64,000 nucleotides of DNA. Origin: Rhodohalobacter mucosus (GTDB lineage Bacteria > Bacteroidota > Rhodothermia > Balneolales > Balneolaceae). This document shows, in pieces, positions 25,230 through 34,689 of this stretch. Made by a program: the position numbers and the translations under genes. Positions within the stretch are counted from its first letter, which is position 1, and the number at the start of each line of letters is the position of its first letter. The notes below the pieces were generated by a model, which was not told the DNA's origin, did not search any database, and was given only the letters and a program-made list of their open reading frames with translations. The stretch is from NCBI RefSeq assembly GCF_003150675.1, contig NZ_QGGB01000009.1, positions 1 through 64,000 on the forward strand. The letters are read 5' to 3'.

Positions 25230-28200
25230 TCAAGCACCGATATTTTTATTGCCGATCGGTAAACTGATTATAAATGCTGCTCCTCCGAGATCAGATTCAG
25301 CCAGTTCAAGTTTTCCATTATGGATTTCTGTAATAAAATTATAGCTCAGGCTTAAGCCCAGGCCGGTCCCCTCACCGGTTGGCTTGGTTGTAAAAAAGGG
25401 CTCAAAAATTTTCTCGCGAATGGTGCCCGATATTCCCGGTCCGTTATCTGAAATAACGATTTCGACATGTGTGTCGTTACTGCGGCTCAGCACATGGATT
25501 TCCGGTGTGTATTCACCGTTCAGGTTCTTCCGGTGTGTCCAGGTGGAGTCAATCGCATTTTCAAGGATATTCTGAAGTACCTGACCTATTTTTTGAGGGA
25601 TTATGGATACAGGTGGAATAGAATGATCGAGCTCTGTGTGAATGACAACATCCAGGCCTGAGATTTGAGATTTCTTCCCATGATAGGCCAGTTCAGTAAA
25701 CTTCTGAATAATCTGGTTCAGATCTGAATTTTCAAACTCACCCTTGCCTCCGCGTGAATGCTGCATCATGGATTTTACTATAGAGTCAGCCCGTTTTCCA
25801 TGTTCATCTATCTTCTGGGTGTTAAACGATAGGCTCTTCAGAATGTATTCTATTTCATCCTGGTCACTATTTTCAATCGCGGTTTTTAACTCGTCAACAA
25901 GTTCTCTCGATATTTCGGAGAAATTATTTATAAAGTTTAGCGGGTTTTTGATTTCATGAGCTATACCGGTTGACAACCTGCCCAATGAGGCCATTTTTTC
26001 GGCCTGGATGAGACGCTTTTGGGTCGATTTCAGTTCATGATAGGCGATTTCAAGTTCACGTGCTTTTTCAAGTTCTGCAGCTTTTAGATCATTCTCGGCC
26101 TGAAGGGCTTTAGCCTGAGATTCAGCGGCATTGGATTTGGCAATAGCGGCTTCAGCCTTCAATTCGGTTTCCCGTATATAAGCTGCTTCCCTCTCCTTTT
26201 TGAGCAGGCGAGCACGCTGTACACGGTCAACACCGAATATGCCAAGGCCAATTACGGTAAAATAGATCAGGAACGCCCACCAGCTTAATGCCGCGGGAGG
26301 GTTTACCATAAACGTATAGGAGAGCGGTTCGGCCGAACGGACACCATTTTCGTTTACTGCAACGGCCTCGAAGGTATAGGCTTTTGGGAAAAAGTAAGCA
26401 GAGAGATTCGTGTAATTGATTCTTGTATCGGATTTTAAAGGAGACCACTCGTTGTAAAAACCAAGCAGCCGGGTCTGATACCGGATCTGCCTCTCATTGC
26501 TGAAACTGAGTGCTGCATACTCAAAAACAAATTCATTTTTTTCCCCCTCAATATTTTCTGATGTGAAATTGGTCAGCTTGAGTCCCGGTGGCATATCGTT
26601 TTTTATATCGGCGGCAGGGTTGTACCGGGAGATTCCTTTGGCGGTTCCAAAATAGAGGTTTCCATCTGAATCGAATTGAACAGATCCGTAATACCAAACT
26701 TCATTATCTACCAGTCCGTCAAGCCGGGTAACGGTATCCAATACCCTGCCTGACTGACTTTCAATTTCGGCAAGGCCCTGGTTGGTGCCGGCCCAGATAT
26801 TGCCTGTAACAGGAGACTCAGCAAAACTGGTGACATTATTTGCGCTGAGCCCGTTGGCTGTTGTAATAAGCCGATTTATATTCTTTGTTTTGGCATCAAC
26901 AACGGCCAATCCCACGGGAGTGCCTACCCACATAGATCCTGAATGCCAAAGCATTTTTTCAATCTGGTTCGATGGTGCACCTGTATCAGCAGACCACCAC
27001 GGTTCAAAAAGTATGGTTGGCTGATCTGATCTCTCATTTTGAACCAGTGTTTCCAGCGTAAGAGGTTCAATACTCCGATAAATACCCCGATCTCTTGTGC
27101 CAACCCACAGAAATCCTTCATCGTCAAAAGCAGTGGAATGGAATATGGCCGGAGGCAAGCCGGATTCCATGTCCAGGGCATAAAGCTTGTCACCAATCAC
27201 GCTGTAAACGGCCTGATAGGCAGGGAACCAGATACTTTCAATAGTCGCTTCTTCTCCAGGTTTCTCACGGATTAAAAGTTTATCTACGGCCAGAATACTG
27301 TTCGCCCGGTAAGACGACATCACTGATGGTGTGTCAAAAACAGAGATTTCATTGCTTGATACAGCCTCTTCAAGCGGGCTTGTACCCGGGAATGAGAGGC
27401 TGTTCAGGCCCCTGTTTGTTCCCATCCAGACCCTGCCGGACGGGTCATACGCCAGGCCGTTTACCCAGCTTCCGGATAGCCCGTCCTCGAGCTGGATATA
27501 TTGCGAAGAAAAATTTTCATCGATACAGGCTACCCCTCCTTCAGAGGTGCCTGCCCAGATACGGCATGGATTGGATTGGTCTGATGATGGAAGAACGCTG
27601 TTTACGGATGCAGACGGAAGCACAGGTCTTTCACCGGCATAGGATATGGCGGTGAAGTTTTTAAACGCTTTGTAATTATATCTGAGTTTTGAAACCCCGC
27701 CGGACTGTGCAACCCAGATATTATTTTCCCGGTCTTCAATTACATTGTAGATAACCTCACTAAGAAGGCCATTGGCCCGGGTATAGGATGCGATTAATTG
27801 TCCTGTTACAGGGTCAATATTCTGTAATCCGGAGCCTTCTGAAGATATCCAGAGCGTGCCGTCTGAAGCCGAGGTGATGCCGGGAATATTGCTTGTGGAA
27901 ATTGAGTTTGAAAAAATGAACTCAGGCTCTTCAGGGTCTTCATTCAATTTCCAAACACTTCCAGACTGTTCTCCACCCCAAAGGGTTCCATCCGGACTTT
28001 CAAAAAGGGAGTTAATGTTTAATGGTGAACCCGTTGAGTAAATATCGGTAACTTCGCCGTCGCGGATTTTTAATAATTCCCCGCCCAGTATAGCTGCCCA
28101 TACGGAACCGTCACTTCTTGCAACAAGTGAACGGACCGCAAGGTTTTGATCGGAATGATTCCCTGTTGTCGATATGGTATCCGATACCACACGTTCTGAA

Positions 28201-28694
28201 GAGGCAAATTGATAACGTATCAATCCCAGGCTTTCCGTACCCACCCAAATGGCCCCGTCATTATCAGAAGTAAGCCGGTTGTGGTTTACAGCAACATTCA
28301 CCAGCTCTGTATCACCTATTTTCCGGGTGAAATGGACTTTTTCTCCGGTTTCATAGCTTCCTATCGGCTTTTCAGTTACCACGATTCCCGCATTGGAACT
28401 TACCCAGAGCCTGCCGGCGGGATCCTCTGTAATGTCCCATGCATATAAATCGGCGAGACCATCATCCAATCCATACGTTTCCAGGCTTACTCCGTCGTAA
28501 CGGGCAACACCCGATGAATAAATAGCAAACCAGATATAGCCCTGGCTATCCTGGTAAACCTGCGTTACCTCAGCAGATGGGAGCGGATTTAACTCATTTC
28601 CCGGAGTATAATGTGTAAACGGAAGTACCTGCCCTTCCGCCACATTAGGCAATAGGAATAGAAATGCTGCGATGAAAAGCAGGAGTTGTTTCAT
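25230..28694 (-). CDS. Propeller-type sensor histidine kinase (no receiver domain)
   Basis: 1154 residues. A signal peptide (LLLFIAAFLFLLPNVAEG) is followed by about 14 two-component-regulator propeller repeats (VYQDSQGYIWFAIYSSGVAR, PDGTLWGGEQSG, DREGNNIWVAQ-like), and a Y_Y_Y domain at about 720-800 (FEYAALSFSNERQIRYQTRL). One TM helix lies at about 810-830, then a coiled coil, then HisKA with phospho-acceptor His913 (GIAHEIKNPLNF) and a GHKL ATPase with N-box (NILENAIDS), DNGPG and GTGLGLS. No receiver or AraC domain follows, unlike the hybrid kinases common in Bacteroidota, and no response regulator is nearby. It senses an external ligand, unidentified. It starts 31 bases after the lipoprotein gene, so they are likely one operon. 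Confidence 0.9.
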   Translation of the reverse strand: MKQLLLFIAAFLFLLPNVAEGQVLPFTHYTPGNELNPLPSAEVTQVYQDSQGYIWFAIYSSGVARYDGVSLETYGLDDGLADLYAWDITEDPAGRLWVSSNAGIVVTEKPIGSYETGEKVHFTRKIGDTELVNVAVNHNRLTSDNDGAIWVGTESLGLIRYQFASSERVVSDTISTTGNHSDQNLAVRSLVARSDGSVWAAILGGELLKIRDGEVTDIYSTGSPLNINSLFESPDGTLWGGEQSGSVWKLNEDPEEPEFIFSNSISTSNIPGITSASDGTLWISSEGSGLQNIDPVTGQLIASYTRANGLLSEVIYNVIEDRENNIWVAQSGGVSKLRYNYKAFKNFTAISYAGERPVLPSASVNSVLPSSDQSNPCRIWAGTSEGGVACIDENFSSQYIQLEDGLSGSWVNGLAYDPSGRVWMGTNRGLNSLSFPGTSPLEEAVSSNEISVFDTPSVMSSYRANSILAVDKLLIREKPGEEATIESIWFPAYQAVYSVIGDKLYALDMESGLPPAIFHSTAFDDEGFLWVGTRDRGIYRSIEPLTLETLVQNERSDQPTILFEPWWSADTGAPSNQIEKMLWHSGSMWVGTPVGLAVVDAKTKNINRLITTANGLSANNVTSFAESPVTGNIWAGTNQGLAEIESQSGRVLDTVTRLDGLVDNEVWYYGSVQFDSDGNLYFGTAKGISRYNPAADIKNDMPPGLKLTNFTSENIEGEKNEFVFEYAALSFSNERQIRYQTRLLGFYNEWSPLKSDTRINYTNLSAYFFPKAYTFEAVAVNENGVRSAEPLSYTFMVNPPAALSWWAFLIYFTVIGLGIFGVDRVQRARLLKKEREAAYIRETELKAEAAIAKSNAAESQAKALQAENDLKAAELEKARELEIAYHELKSTQKRLIQAEKMASLGRLSTGIAHEIKNPLNFINNFSEISRELVDELKTAIENSDQDEIEYILKSLSFNTQKIDEHGKRADSIVKSMMQHSRGGKGEFENSDLNQIIQKFTELAYHGKKSQISGLDVVIHTELDHSIPPVSIIPQKIGQVLQNILENAIDSTWTHRKNLNGEYTPEIHVLSRSNDTHVEIVISDNGPGISGTIREKIFEPFFTTKPTGEGTGLGLSLSYNFITEIHNGKLELAESDLGGAAFIISLPIGNKNIGA

Positions 28695-28725
28695 GAATAC
28701 TTCAGACCTTCGGCTGCATTCAGGG

Positions 28726-30318
28726 TTAATTCGTTCCTACTCCGCCCCCTCCGGTTCCGGATCTGTTAAATGATGAAAGGAGATTTACGGTATCCTCGGT
28801 GCTCGATAGCGATGCGACGGAAGTGATCTTCAAAATTTCCGATACGCTGTTCGGCCTTAAGATACCGTCTTCGGGTGAAGTGAAAAGTTCTGCTGCAACG
28901 GATTCGCCAAAAGCTATAAGCGCAAGGTCAAAGTCAGGATTGCCCGACCCCCTGCCACTCACAATATTCAATTCAGCTGTAAGCAGCTCAATCAGTAAGC
29001 GGTTGTCTATGGAATTTTCAGGCAAATTCAATATATCAAACGCTGCCTGAAAACGGTTCGCACCAAACTGAAAGGGTTTTTCAAGCAGAAGATTTTCTAT
29101 CTCGATCAGATAACTGAACAATTCTTCTGATGAAATTTCCATGGCAGGAATATCCCGCCCTGTGTTGCCTCTGCCGGGGACTCGAACCGAATTTCTGGCC
29201 AGAAGCATCTGTTTTCTCCAAAATTCAGGACTTTTTGTATCAAGCAAAATGGTTTCATCCTCAAATTGCTCAATCATTTTCTCAATCTGTGGTGAAAAAC
29301 CGAAATTGATATCGGATATGTTCTCACTGCTAATGGTAACGGTGGTGACAATCGGAGTGGTGGGCGTGTAGTTGGTAAAGAGCCCTTCGTTAAAATCATC
29401 CGGATCATCCGTCATTTCCAGTACTTCAATTGTGTATTCGGTATCAGTTTCACCCGTGTATACGGCGAATGAATAATCTCCGGTTGAAGATGTAGTCTGG
29501 CCGATTCTATTTCCGTGAGAGTCGGTAATTGAAACCGTGACATTTTGAGCTCCCGACTCCAGTGTATTTTTAACCTTATCCTCATTCGCATCGATGAAAA
29601 CATTACCGGAAATGGTATAAAATCCTTCACAGAATTCAGTATCGGGATTATCACAGGTAAGAAATCCTCCATTCTGGCTGCTGTCGTCCGTTCTGGCGTA
29701 TACCAGATAGGGCGCGTTTTCCGAATAAGTATAGCTTGTGTAGTTTGATCTTACATGGTTAACAATCGATTTTACCTTTTCAATACTGAAATTGGGCTGG
29801 CCGTCGGTCATCATATCGGATGGCATTCTTCCATCTGCCAACACCTGATCCAGATCAAATTTGGGATTTTCTATCAATGACCACAGAGATACCTGGATTT
29901 CACGGTATGTCAGAGTCGGGTCTTCACGTTGCAGTTTGTTTTTTATGGACATCAGGTAGTTTACCGGTTTCCACTCTTCACTTCCGTAGGTGGAGAATGC
30001 TTCAATCCCGACATGTGTATCTCCATTGGATTGAATCGGTTTTTGCCACTCCATGCACCAGCCCTCTGTTAAACCCTCACTAACTGTAGAATTTCCGCTT
30101 ACGTTGCTGATGTCGAATGCGAAATAACTGTCCATACCCGCTGAGGTTCCTCTCCGAATGGTAATGGTTGTATTGTTCGCTCCTTCAATCGCCTCAAGTT
30201 CAAGATATGGTGCTATAGACTCCTCAAATCCTGCATCTACAGAGCTCTCACAGGCTGTAATAAATATTGTTGCAGATATGATGAGTGCCATAAATGCAAA
30301 GATTCCCCTCACTTTCAT
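28726..30318 (-). CDS. Lipoprotein with SdrD/Cna-B-like domain
   Basis: 530 residues. Lipoprotein signal ALIISATIFITACESS (Cys near 23). The region from about 50 to 220 (DSYFAFDISNVSGNSTVSEG, YGSEEWKPVNYLMSIKNKLQ) resembles the thioester-type adhesin or 'Cys-Gln' surface domain seen before B repeats. About 232-345 is an SdrD B-like or Cna-B-like beta domain (ISGNVFIDANEDKVKNTLES, then GDYSFAVYTGETDTEYTIEV). The rest is helical. Upstream of the propeller kinase in the same direction, it could be the surface partner or target of that sensor. Adhesin role inferred from domains only. Confidence 0.65.
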   Translation of the reverse strand: MKVRGIFAFMALIISATIFITACESSVDAGFEESIAPYLELEAIEGANNTTITIRRGTSAGMDSYFAFDISNVSGNSTVSEGLTEGWCMEWQKPIQSNGDTHVGIEAFSTYGSEEWKPVNYLMSIKNKLQREDPTLTYREIQVSLWSLIENPKFDLDQVLADGRMPSDMMTDGQPNFSIEKVKSIVNHVRSNYTSYTYSENAPYLVYARTDDSSQNGGFLTCDNPDTEFCEGFYTISGNVFIDANEDKVKNTLESGAQNVTVSITDSHGNRIGQTTSSTGDYSFAVYTGETDTEYTIEVLEMTDDPDDFNEGLFTNYTPTTPIVTTVTISSENISDINFGFSPQIEKMIEQFEDETILLDTKSPEFWRKQMLLARNSVRVPGRGNTGRDIPAMEISSEELFSYLIEIENLLLEKPFQFGANRFQAAFDILNLPENSIDNRLLIELLTAELNIVSGRGSGNPDFDLALIAFGESVAAELFTSPEDGILRPNSVSEILKITSVASLSSTEDTVNLLSSFNRSGTGGGGVGTN

Positions 30319-30742
30319 AGATATAATCCCCGTTTTTTACCCCTTAATTATTAGTTGATAACCCCTTATTCACTCAAATTCCGAAAGGCAATTTACTGAT
30401 GAGTGACACAGATGACCAATATATAAAATAAAGCCAAAAAAGAAACGGCTACCCGTTGATTGTGAATGAGTTTATTGCCATTCACCGGAGGCAGGCTTTG
30501 CGCGGCAGTCAATTGAGAAATTTATTAATAGCCTTAAAAGAAGTTTTAAAAGTCCCGATTCAATCTCTGTTCCTGGTGAAGACCTTCCAGGATGCAGCAG
30601 AATTGCATATCGGGTTAATGGCTTTGGTAAGCAATACATCCGGCAGGGTACAGTAAACGTAGAACACATTAAAATACAATTACCGGATGCCTGAGGCAGG
30701 CCGGGATGCTGCCTGTTCCTGTAGATTTTGATTCCGGGAAAA
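30319..30742. other. Intergenic region with a start-less ORF
   Basis: 424 bases between the SPOR gene (3' end) and the lipoprotein gene (5' end). The plus strand from about 30470 to 30693 is open (EAGFARQSIEKFINSLKRSF ... VEHIKIQLPDA, then TGA) and reads like coding sequence, but has no ATG, GTG or TTG start at its head. It may be a remnant gene. Short ORFs on the other frames show nothing recognisable. A CCTGAGGCAGG hairpin near 30688 could end the SPOR transcript. The promoter of the lipoprotein gene should lie near 30330-30400. Confidence 0.3.
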
Positions 30743-32023
30743 CTATCGGCTGAGGGAAGAAATACTCTGCGTATCCCAAACGATTTCAGTTCCCTCGTAG
30801 GCGTCTTTAAGGTGCAGCGGCCGCGGAAAGGTAATCACAAATGCATCATCAAATCTGTTTACTGCAATCCTGTGAACAACAGCGGCATCCTCAAACCGGT
30901 AAAATGTGCCGATCAGGACTTCATGATAGTTGCCACGCCTGATCACAAACACGCTTTCATCAGGATTTTCCACCGCTTCCCTGATAAGATCATGAAATTG
31001 CTCTTTCACCCTGAACGCTGACTGCTCACTTCTGGAGGCGAATACCTGAACATAGTGGCCGGCCGGAACCTGGTTTCGCAATCCGCGCTCTAGCGCAATG
31101 GCATCTTCTGAAGGTCTGTTTTCCAGCTGTGTAACCCGCTGATCCAGCCCGTTGATCCGTTCTTCAAGGTAAAGAGCGAACGCTTGCTGTTCATTCAATC
31201 GCTGTTCAAAGGATTGGTCGTTTTCAGCGAATGAGGCTTCGAGCGCTTCCAGTTTTCTGCGCTGTGCTTCAATCTCTTCATTGGCGGCAAAGAACTGTTC
31301 GCTTTGCATCAGAAAGTGTTCGTATTCCGCATCGGTCAGGAATTTGACGGGTGGAGCAAGCCGCAAGGGTTTGGAATCACGGCTTCCCAGCTTGATGCGG
31401 ATTCCAGCGGTAACCATCCCAACCTGGTCGAATGGGAAACCCTGATTCATGTTGTCGAGCTTATTATTCGACAGCTTGACTTCGTACTGTGAGAAGAGCT
31501 CAAATCTGTGGTGCAAGCGGGCCGACAGCCCGAGACCGCCCAGGAGTGCCGATTCGTTTCCCGATATCCGCGTATCATCCAGCCGGTATTGAAAAAAATC
31601 ATGTTCCAGGCCCAGAATCAGGTAAGGGTTCAGCCACTCGGAAGCCCGGTTCCGCCGGAAGATACGATTGAAATTAAGTATGTTTTTGAAAACTACCGAG
31701 TGAATCCTGGTATTGAACCCGCCATCTTCCAGTCCTTCAACTGAATTAAAGCGATATCCGAAGCCGGTAGTCCAGAGTGGTGAGATAGCATATTGAATAT
31801 CGGCGCCGAAATTGTTGCTGGGCTGCGTGAACAGGTTGTAGTTGCTGCCAAATACGCGATTCACGTCTTCCGGGTAGCCAAGCGTAACGCCTCCCTGCAG
31901 CGAAATGCTGAACCGGCTGTAATCGGAACTGTATTGTGCTCCTGAAATTGCCGGAATTAGCAGAAATGAACATACCGCAAAAACGGCGGCCAGCGCTTTG
32001 TCTGTACTATACTTTTTTACCAT
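30743..32023 (-). CDS. Outer-membrane barrel / coiled-coil / SPOR-domain protein
   Basis: 426 residues. Signal peptide (AAVFAVCSFLLIPAISGAQ), a small beta-barrel at about 35-215 (FSISLQGGVTLGYPEDVNRV, GADIQYAISPLWTTGFGYRF), a coiled coil at about 240-305 (AQRRKLEALEASFAENDQSF) and a C-terminal SPOR domain at about 318-405 (GHYVQVFASRSEQSAFRVKE ... VRRGNYHEVLIGTF-like). SPOR domains bind denuded peptidoglycan at division sites, so it probably links the outer membrane to the wall. It is transcribed away from hutU; the 172 bases between them must hold both promoters. Confidence 0.82.
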   Translation of the reverse strand: MVKKYSTDKALAAVFAVCSFLLIPAISGAQYSSDYSRFSISLQGGVTLGYPEDVNRVFGSNYNLFTQPSNNFGADIQYAISPLWTTGFGYRFNSVEGLEDGGFNTRIHSVVFKNILNFNRIFRRNRASEWLNPYLILGLEHDFFQYRLDDTRISGNESALLGGLGLSARLHHRFELFSQYEVKLSNNKLDNMNQGFPFDQVGMVTAGIRIKLGSRDSKPLRLAPPVKFLTDAEYEHFLMQSEQFFAANEEIEAQRRKLEALEASFAENDQSFEQRLNEQQAFALYLEERINGLDQRVTQLENRPSEDAIALERGLRNQVPAGHYVQVFASRSEQSAFRVKEQFHDLIREAVENPDESVFVIRRGNYHEVLIGTFYRFEDAAVVHRIAVNRFDDAFVITFPRPLHLKDAYEGTEIVWDTQSISSLSR

Positions 32024-32195
32024 CTTGTAGTGTCTCTCGGGCCGGTTATCTTGTGCCGGCAGTTAACTGTATCTCTGTGGCCTTTTGGCCGCTGAACCTG
32101 GTTTCTCTGTCAATAGTCTACCTTAAAGTACTCAAAAGCGGACAAAATCCACATTTGGAGTTTCTAATTTCGATCTGTCAGATAGGAGGGTTTGT

Positions 32196-33863
32196 ATGAA
32201 TAAGCCGATGAAAAATATCCGGGCATATACCGGAAAACAGCTTCACTGCAAAGGATGGCACCAGGAAGCAGCTCTCAGAATGCTCATGAACAATCTGGAC
32301 CCTGATGTGGCAGAGCGTCCGGAAGAGCTGATTGTATACGGAGGCGGCGGCAAGGCGGCAAGGAACTGGGAGTGCTACCACCGAATAACAGAAACGCTTA
32401 AACGCCTTGAGAATGACGAAACGCTCCTGATCCAGAGCGGGAAACCGGTTGGTGTTTTTCGCACTCACGAAGAGGCACCGCGGGTTTTGATTGCCAATGC
32501 ACACCTGGTGCCGCGCTGGGCAACGTGGGAGGAGTTCAGGAAGCTGGATAAAATGGGCCTCACCATGTATGGCCAAATGACGGCCGGATCGTGGATCTAC
32601 ATCGGTTCGCAGGGCATTGTGCAGGGTACCTATGAAACCTTTGCAGAGTGCGCGCGACAGCATTTTGACGGTTCATTGAGGGGGAAGCTGGTGGTTTCTG
32701 CCGGCCTGGGCGGTATGGGGGGTGCACAGCCGCTGGCGGCCACGATGAACGGAGCCGCATTCCTGGGAATCGAGGTGGATGAGTCTCGCATCGATATGCG
32801 GATCAATACCGGGTACTGTGATGTGAAATGCACAAGCCTGGATGAGGCGATTGAGAAGGTGGTTGAGGCGAAGGAAAAGGGTGAAGCCCTGTCTGTCGGT
32901 CTGCTCGGAAACGTAGCAGAGGTTCTGCCTGAATTGATGGAGAGGGAAGTCATACCCGATGTTCTCACCGACCAGACATCGGCCCACGACCTGCGTCTGG
33001 GGTATATCCCGGCCGGTTATTCGTTGCAGGAGGCAGCTGAAAAGCGCGAAAATGATCCGGAAGGTTATGAAAGTGACGTGCTCGACTCGATGGAGGTTCA
33101 CGTTCGAACCATGCTCAAAATGCAGGAAAAGGGTGCTGTTACTTTTGATTATGGCAATAATCTGCGCGGACAGGTAGCCGACCGGCGCGGGATGCAAGAG
33201 GCGTTCGATTTTCCGGGATTTGTGCCGGCTTATATTCGGCCGCTGTTTTGCAGGGGCTCAGGACCATTTCGCTGGGCTGCCTTATCGGGCGACCCGGAGG
33301 ATATCGCCGTTACCGATAAGGCCATTCTCGAAACTTTCCCGGAGAAAGAAGCTCTCAGGCGATGGATACGCCAGGCTCAGGAGAAAATTCATTTTCAGGG
33401 CCTTCCGGCGCGTATTTGCTGGCTGGAGTATGGCGAGCGTGCCGAAATGGGCCTCAGGTTCAATTGGCTTGTGAAAAAAGGAAAAGTAAAAGCTCCCATT
33501 GTCATCGGTCGCGACCATCTTGACACAGGATCCGTAGCGTCACCAAACCGCGAAACGGAAGCAATGAAAGACGGCTCCGACGCTATTGCCGACTGGCCGC
33601 TTCTGAACGCCATGCTCAATACCGCAAGCGGAGCCAGCTGGGTGAGCCTGCACCACGGCGGCGGTGTGGGTATCGGCTACAGTATTCACGCCGGGATGGT
33701 CTGCGTGGCTGATGGTACCGATATGGCCGGACGCCGGCTGGAACGGGTACTGACCAACGACCCGGGGACAGGTGTGATGAGGCATGCTGATGCGGGATAT
33801 GAACTTGCCGGACAGGTGGCGCGGGAGAGGGGTGTCGATCTGCCTATGAAAGAGGATAAATAA
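32196..33863 (+). CDS. hutU: Urocanate hydratase
   Basis: 555 residues, the usual length. Converts urocanate to 4-imidazolone-5-propionate, second step of histidine breakdown, in the cytoplasm with bound NAD+. Seen: [58 protein letters not shown] and [13 protein letters not shown] strong AGGAGG stands six bases before the ATG. The other hut genes are 2.4 kb downstream, beyond a DUF456 gene and an opposing phosphofructokinase. A near-perfect 34-bp palindrome follows the stop, so hutU is probably its own transcript. Confidence 0.97.
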   Translation: MNKPMKNIRAYTGKQLHCKGWHQEAALRMLMNNLDPDVAERPEELIVYGGGGKAARNWECYHRITETLKRLENDETLLIQSGKPVGVFRTHEEAPRVLIANAHLVPRWATWEEFRKLDKMGLTMYGQMTAGSWIYIGSQGIVQGTYETFAECARQHFDGSLRGKLVVSAGLGGMGGAQPLAATMNGAAFLGIEVDESRIDMRINTGYCDVKCTSLDEAIEKVVEAKEKGEALSVGLLGNVAEVLPELMEREVIPDVLTDQTSAHDLRLGYIPAGYSLQEAAEKRENDPEGYESDVLDSMEVHVRTMLKMQEKGAVTFDYGNNLRGQVADRRGMQEAFDFPGFVPAYIRPLFCRGSGPFRWAALSGDPEDIAVTDKAILETFPEKEALRRWIRQAQEKIHFQGLPARICWLEYGERAEMGLRFNWLVKKGKVKAPIVIGRDHLDTGSVASPNRETEAMKDGSDAIADWPLLNAMLNTASGASWVSLHHGGGVGIGYSIHAGMVCVADGTDMAGRRLERVLTNDPGTGVMRHADAGYELAGQVARERGVDLPMKEDK

Positions 33864-33924
33864 TTTCAGTACTATTTAAGAGCACGTTGAAGAGTGTCCC
33901 TCACGACCTCCGGGATGGACTCTT

Positions 33925-33968
33925 CCCCTTTCCCATAGGGATCCCTACGGGAAAGGGGGACTTTTTCG
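33925..33968 (+). terminator. Terminator hairpin after hutU
   Basis: Arms CCCCTTTCCC (33925-33934) and GGGAAAGGGG (33949-33958) pair perfectly. The inner ATAGGGATCCCTAC continues the dyad to give a 34-bp palindrome with one mismatched pair, and GACTTTTTC follows. It begins 61 bases after the hutU stop. It lies inside the long reading frame that precedes the DUF456 gene, which shows that frame is not coding there. Confidence 0.75.
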
Positions 33969-34081
33969 GTTCAATTCCGTATCTCGAACTGTCATCACAT
34001 AACCTTTTTGCCGGATTTTCGTATGATCCATCCGGCAAACCTGCCCAAAACATAAAAAACCGCCCTCAAAACGGATTAACC

Positions 34082-34558
34082 ATGGATATCATACTTGTCA
34101 TCATTGGCGCTGTTCTGATCCTGTTCGGAATAGCCGGGGCATTTTTGCCGGTCGTACCGGGACTGCCTTTTAGCTATCTGGGACTTCTGGTCCTTCAGTT
34201 TTCGTCAGCCCATCCTTTTGGCGTGATGTTTTTTGTTTACTGGGCATTGGTGGTCGTGGTTGTTATGAGCCTGGAAAATATCATGCCTGCAGTGGGTGCC
34301 AGGCGGTTTGGCGGCTCCAGGGAGGGGATTATCGGATGTCTGGCCGGTGCAGTGGTCGGGCTTTTCTTTTTCCCGCCTTTTGGTATCGTTATCGGACCGA
34401 TTGTAGGCGCCTTCCTGGGAGAGCTCACAACCGGCAAGACCTCTAATATGGCGCTGCAGTCAGCAATAGGTTCATTTATCGGCTTTTTTGTAGGTACGGT
34501 AATCAAGGTGGTTACCGCACTTATTATGGCCTGGTATTTCTTCACGAACCTCCCCTGA
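34082..34558 (+). CDS. DUF456 family membrane protein
   Basis: About 158 residues from the ATG at 34082 (MDIILVIIGAVLILFGIAGA). An upstream start at 33887 would read through the hutU terminator and is rejected. It has four to five hydrophobic helices with the glycine-rich DUF456 patterns AFLPVVPGLPFSYLGLLVLQ and FGIVIGPIVGAFLGELTTGK, repeated glycine-zipper helices and a C-terminal helix. Function of the family is unknown. It is convergent with the phosphofructokinase gene, with inverted-repeat element A between them. Confidence 0.85.
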   Translation: MDIILVIIGAVLILFGIAGAFLPVVPGLPFSYLGLLVLQFSSAHPFGVMFFVYWALVVVVVMSLENIMPAVGARRFGGSREGIIGCLAGAVVGLFFFPPFGIVIGPIVGAFLGELTTGKTSNMALQSAIGSFIGFFVGTVIKVVTALIMAWYFFTNLP

Positions 34559-34576
34559 CCGAGCACTGAAACATAA

Positions 34577-34669
34577 ACATGGTATGTCTGATGGAAACGG
34601 GGTGTGAATCTGTCCCTAACCGTGATGCTTAAATGTGCACCGTGCGGAGGTTGAACAGACATACCATGT
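34577..34669. repeat. Inverted-repeat element A (14-bp arms)
   Basis: Arms ACATGGTATGTCTG (34577-34590) and CAGACATACCATGT (34656-34669) are perfect reverse complements 65 bases apart. The element fills the gap between two convergent genes. It has the same design as the elements at 41020-41098 and 44161-44238 (long arms, 48-65 base centre), but the arms differ in sequence. It could act as a bidirectional terminator or be a small mobile palindrome. Confidence 0.7.
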
Positions 34670-34689
34670 CTTGTACTTTTACAGGCAGG

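Noticed and set aside
29160-29190. tRNA-like GGGACTCGAACC stretch
   Set aside because: It lies inside the lipoprotein coding sequence and no cloverleaf can be drawn around it.
33887-34081. N-terminal extension of the DUF456 protein
   Set aside because: The frame runs through the hutU terminator palindrome, and a normal DUF456 start is at 34082.
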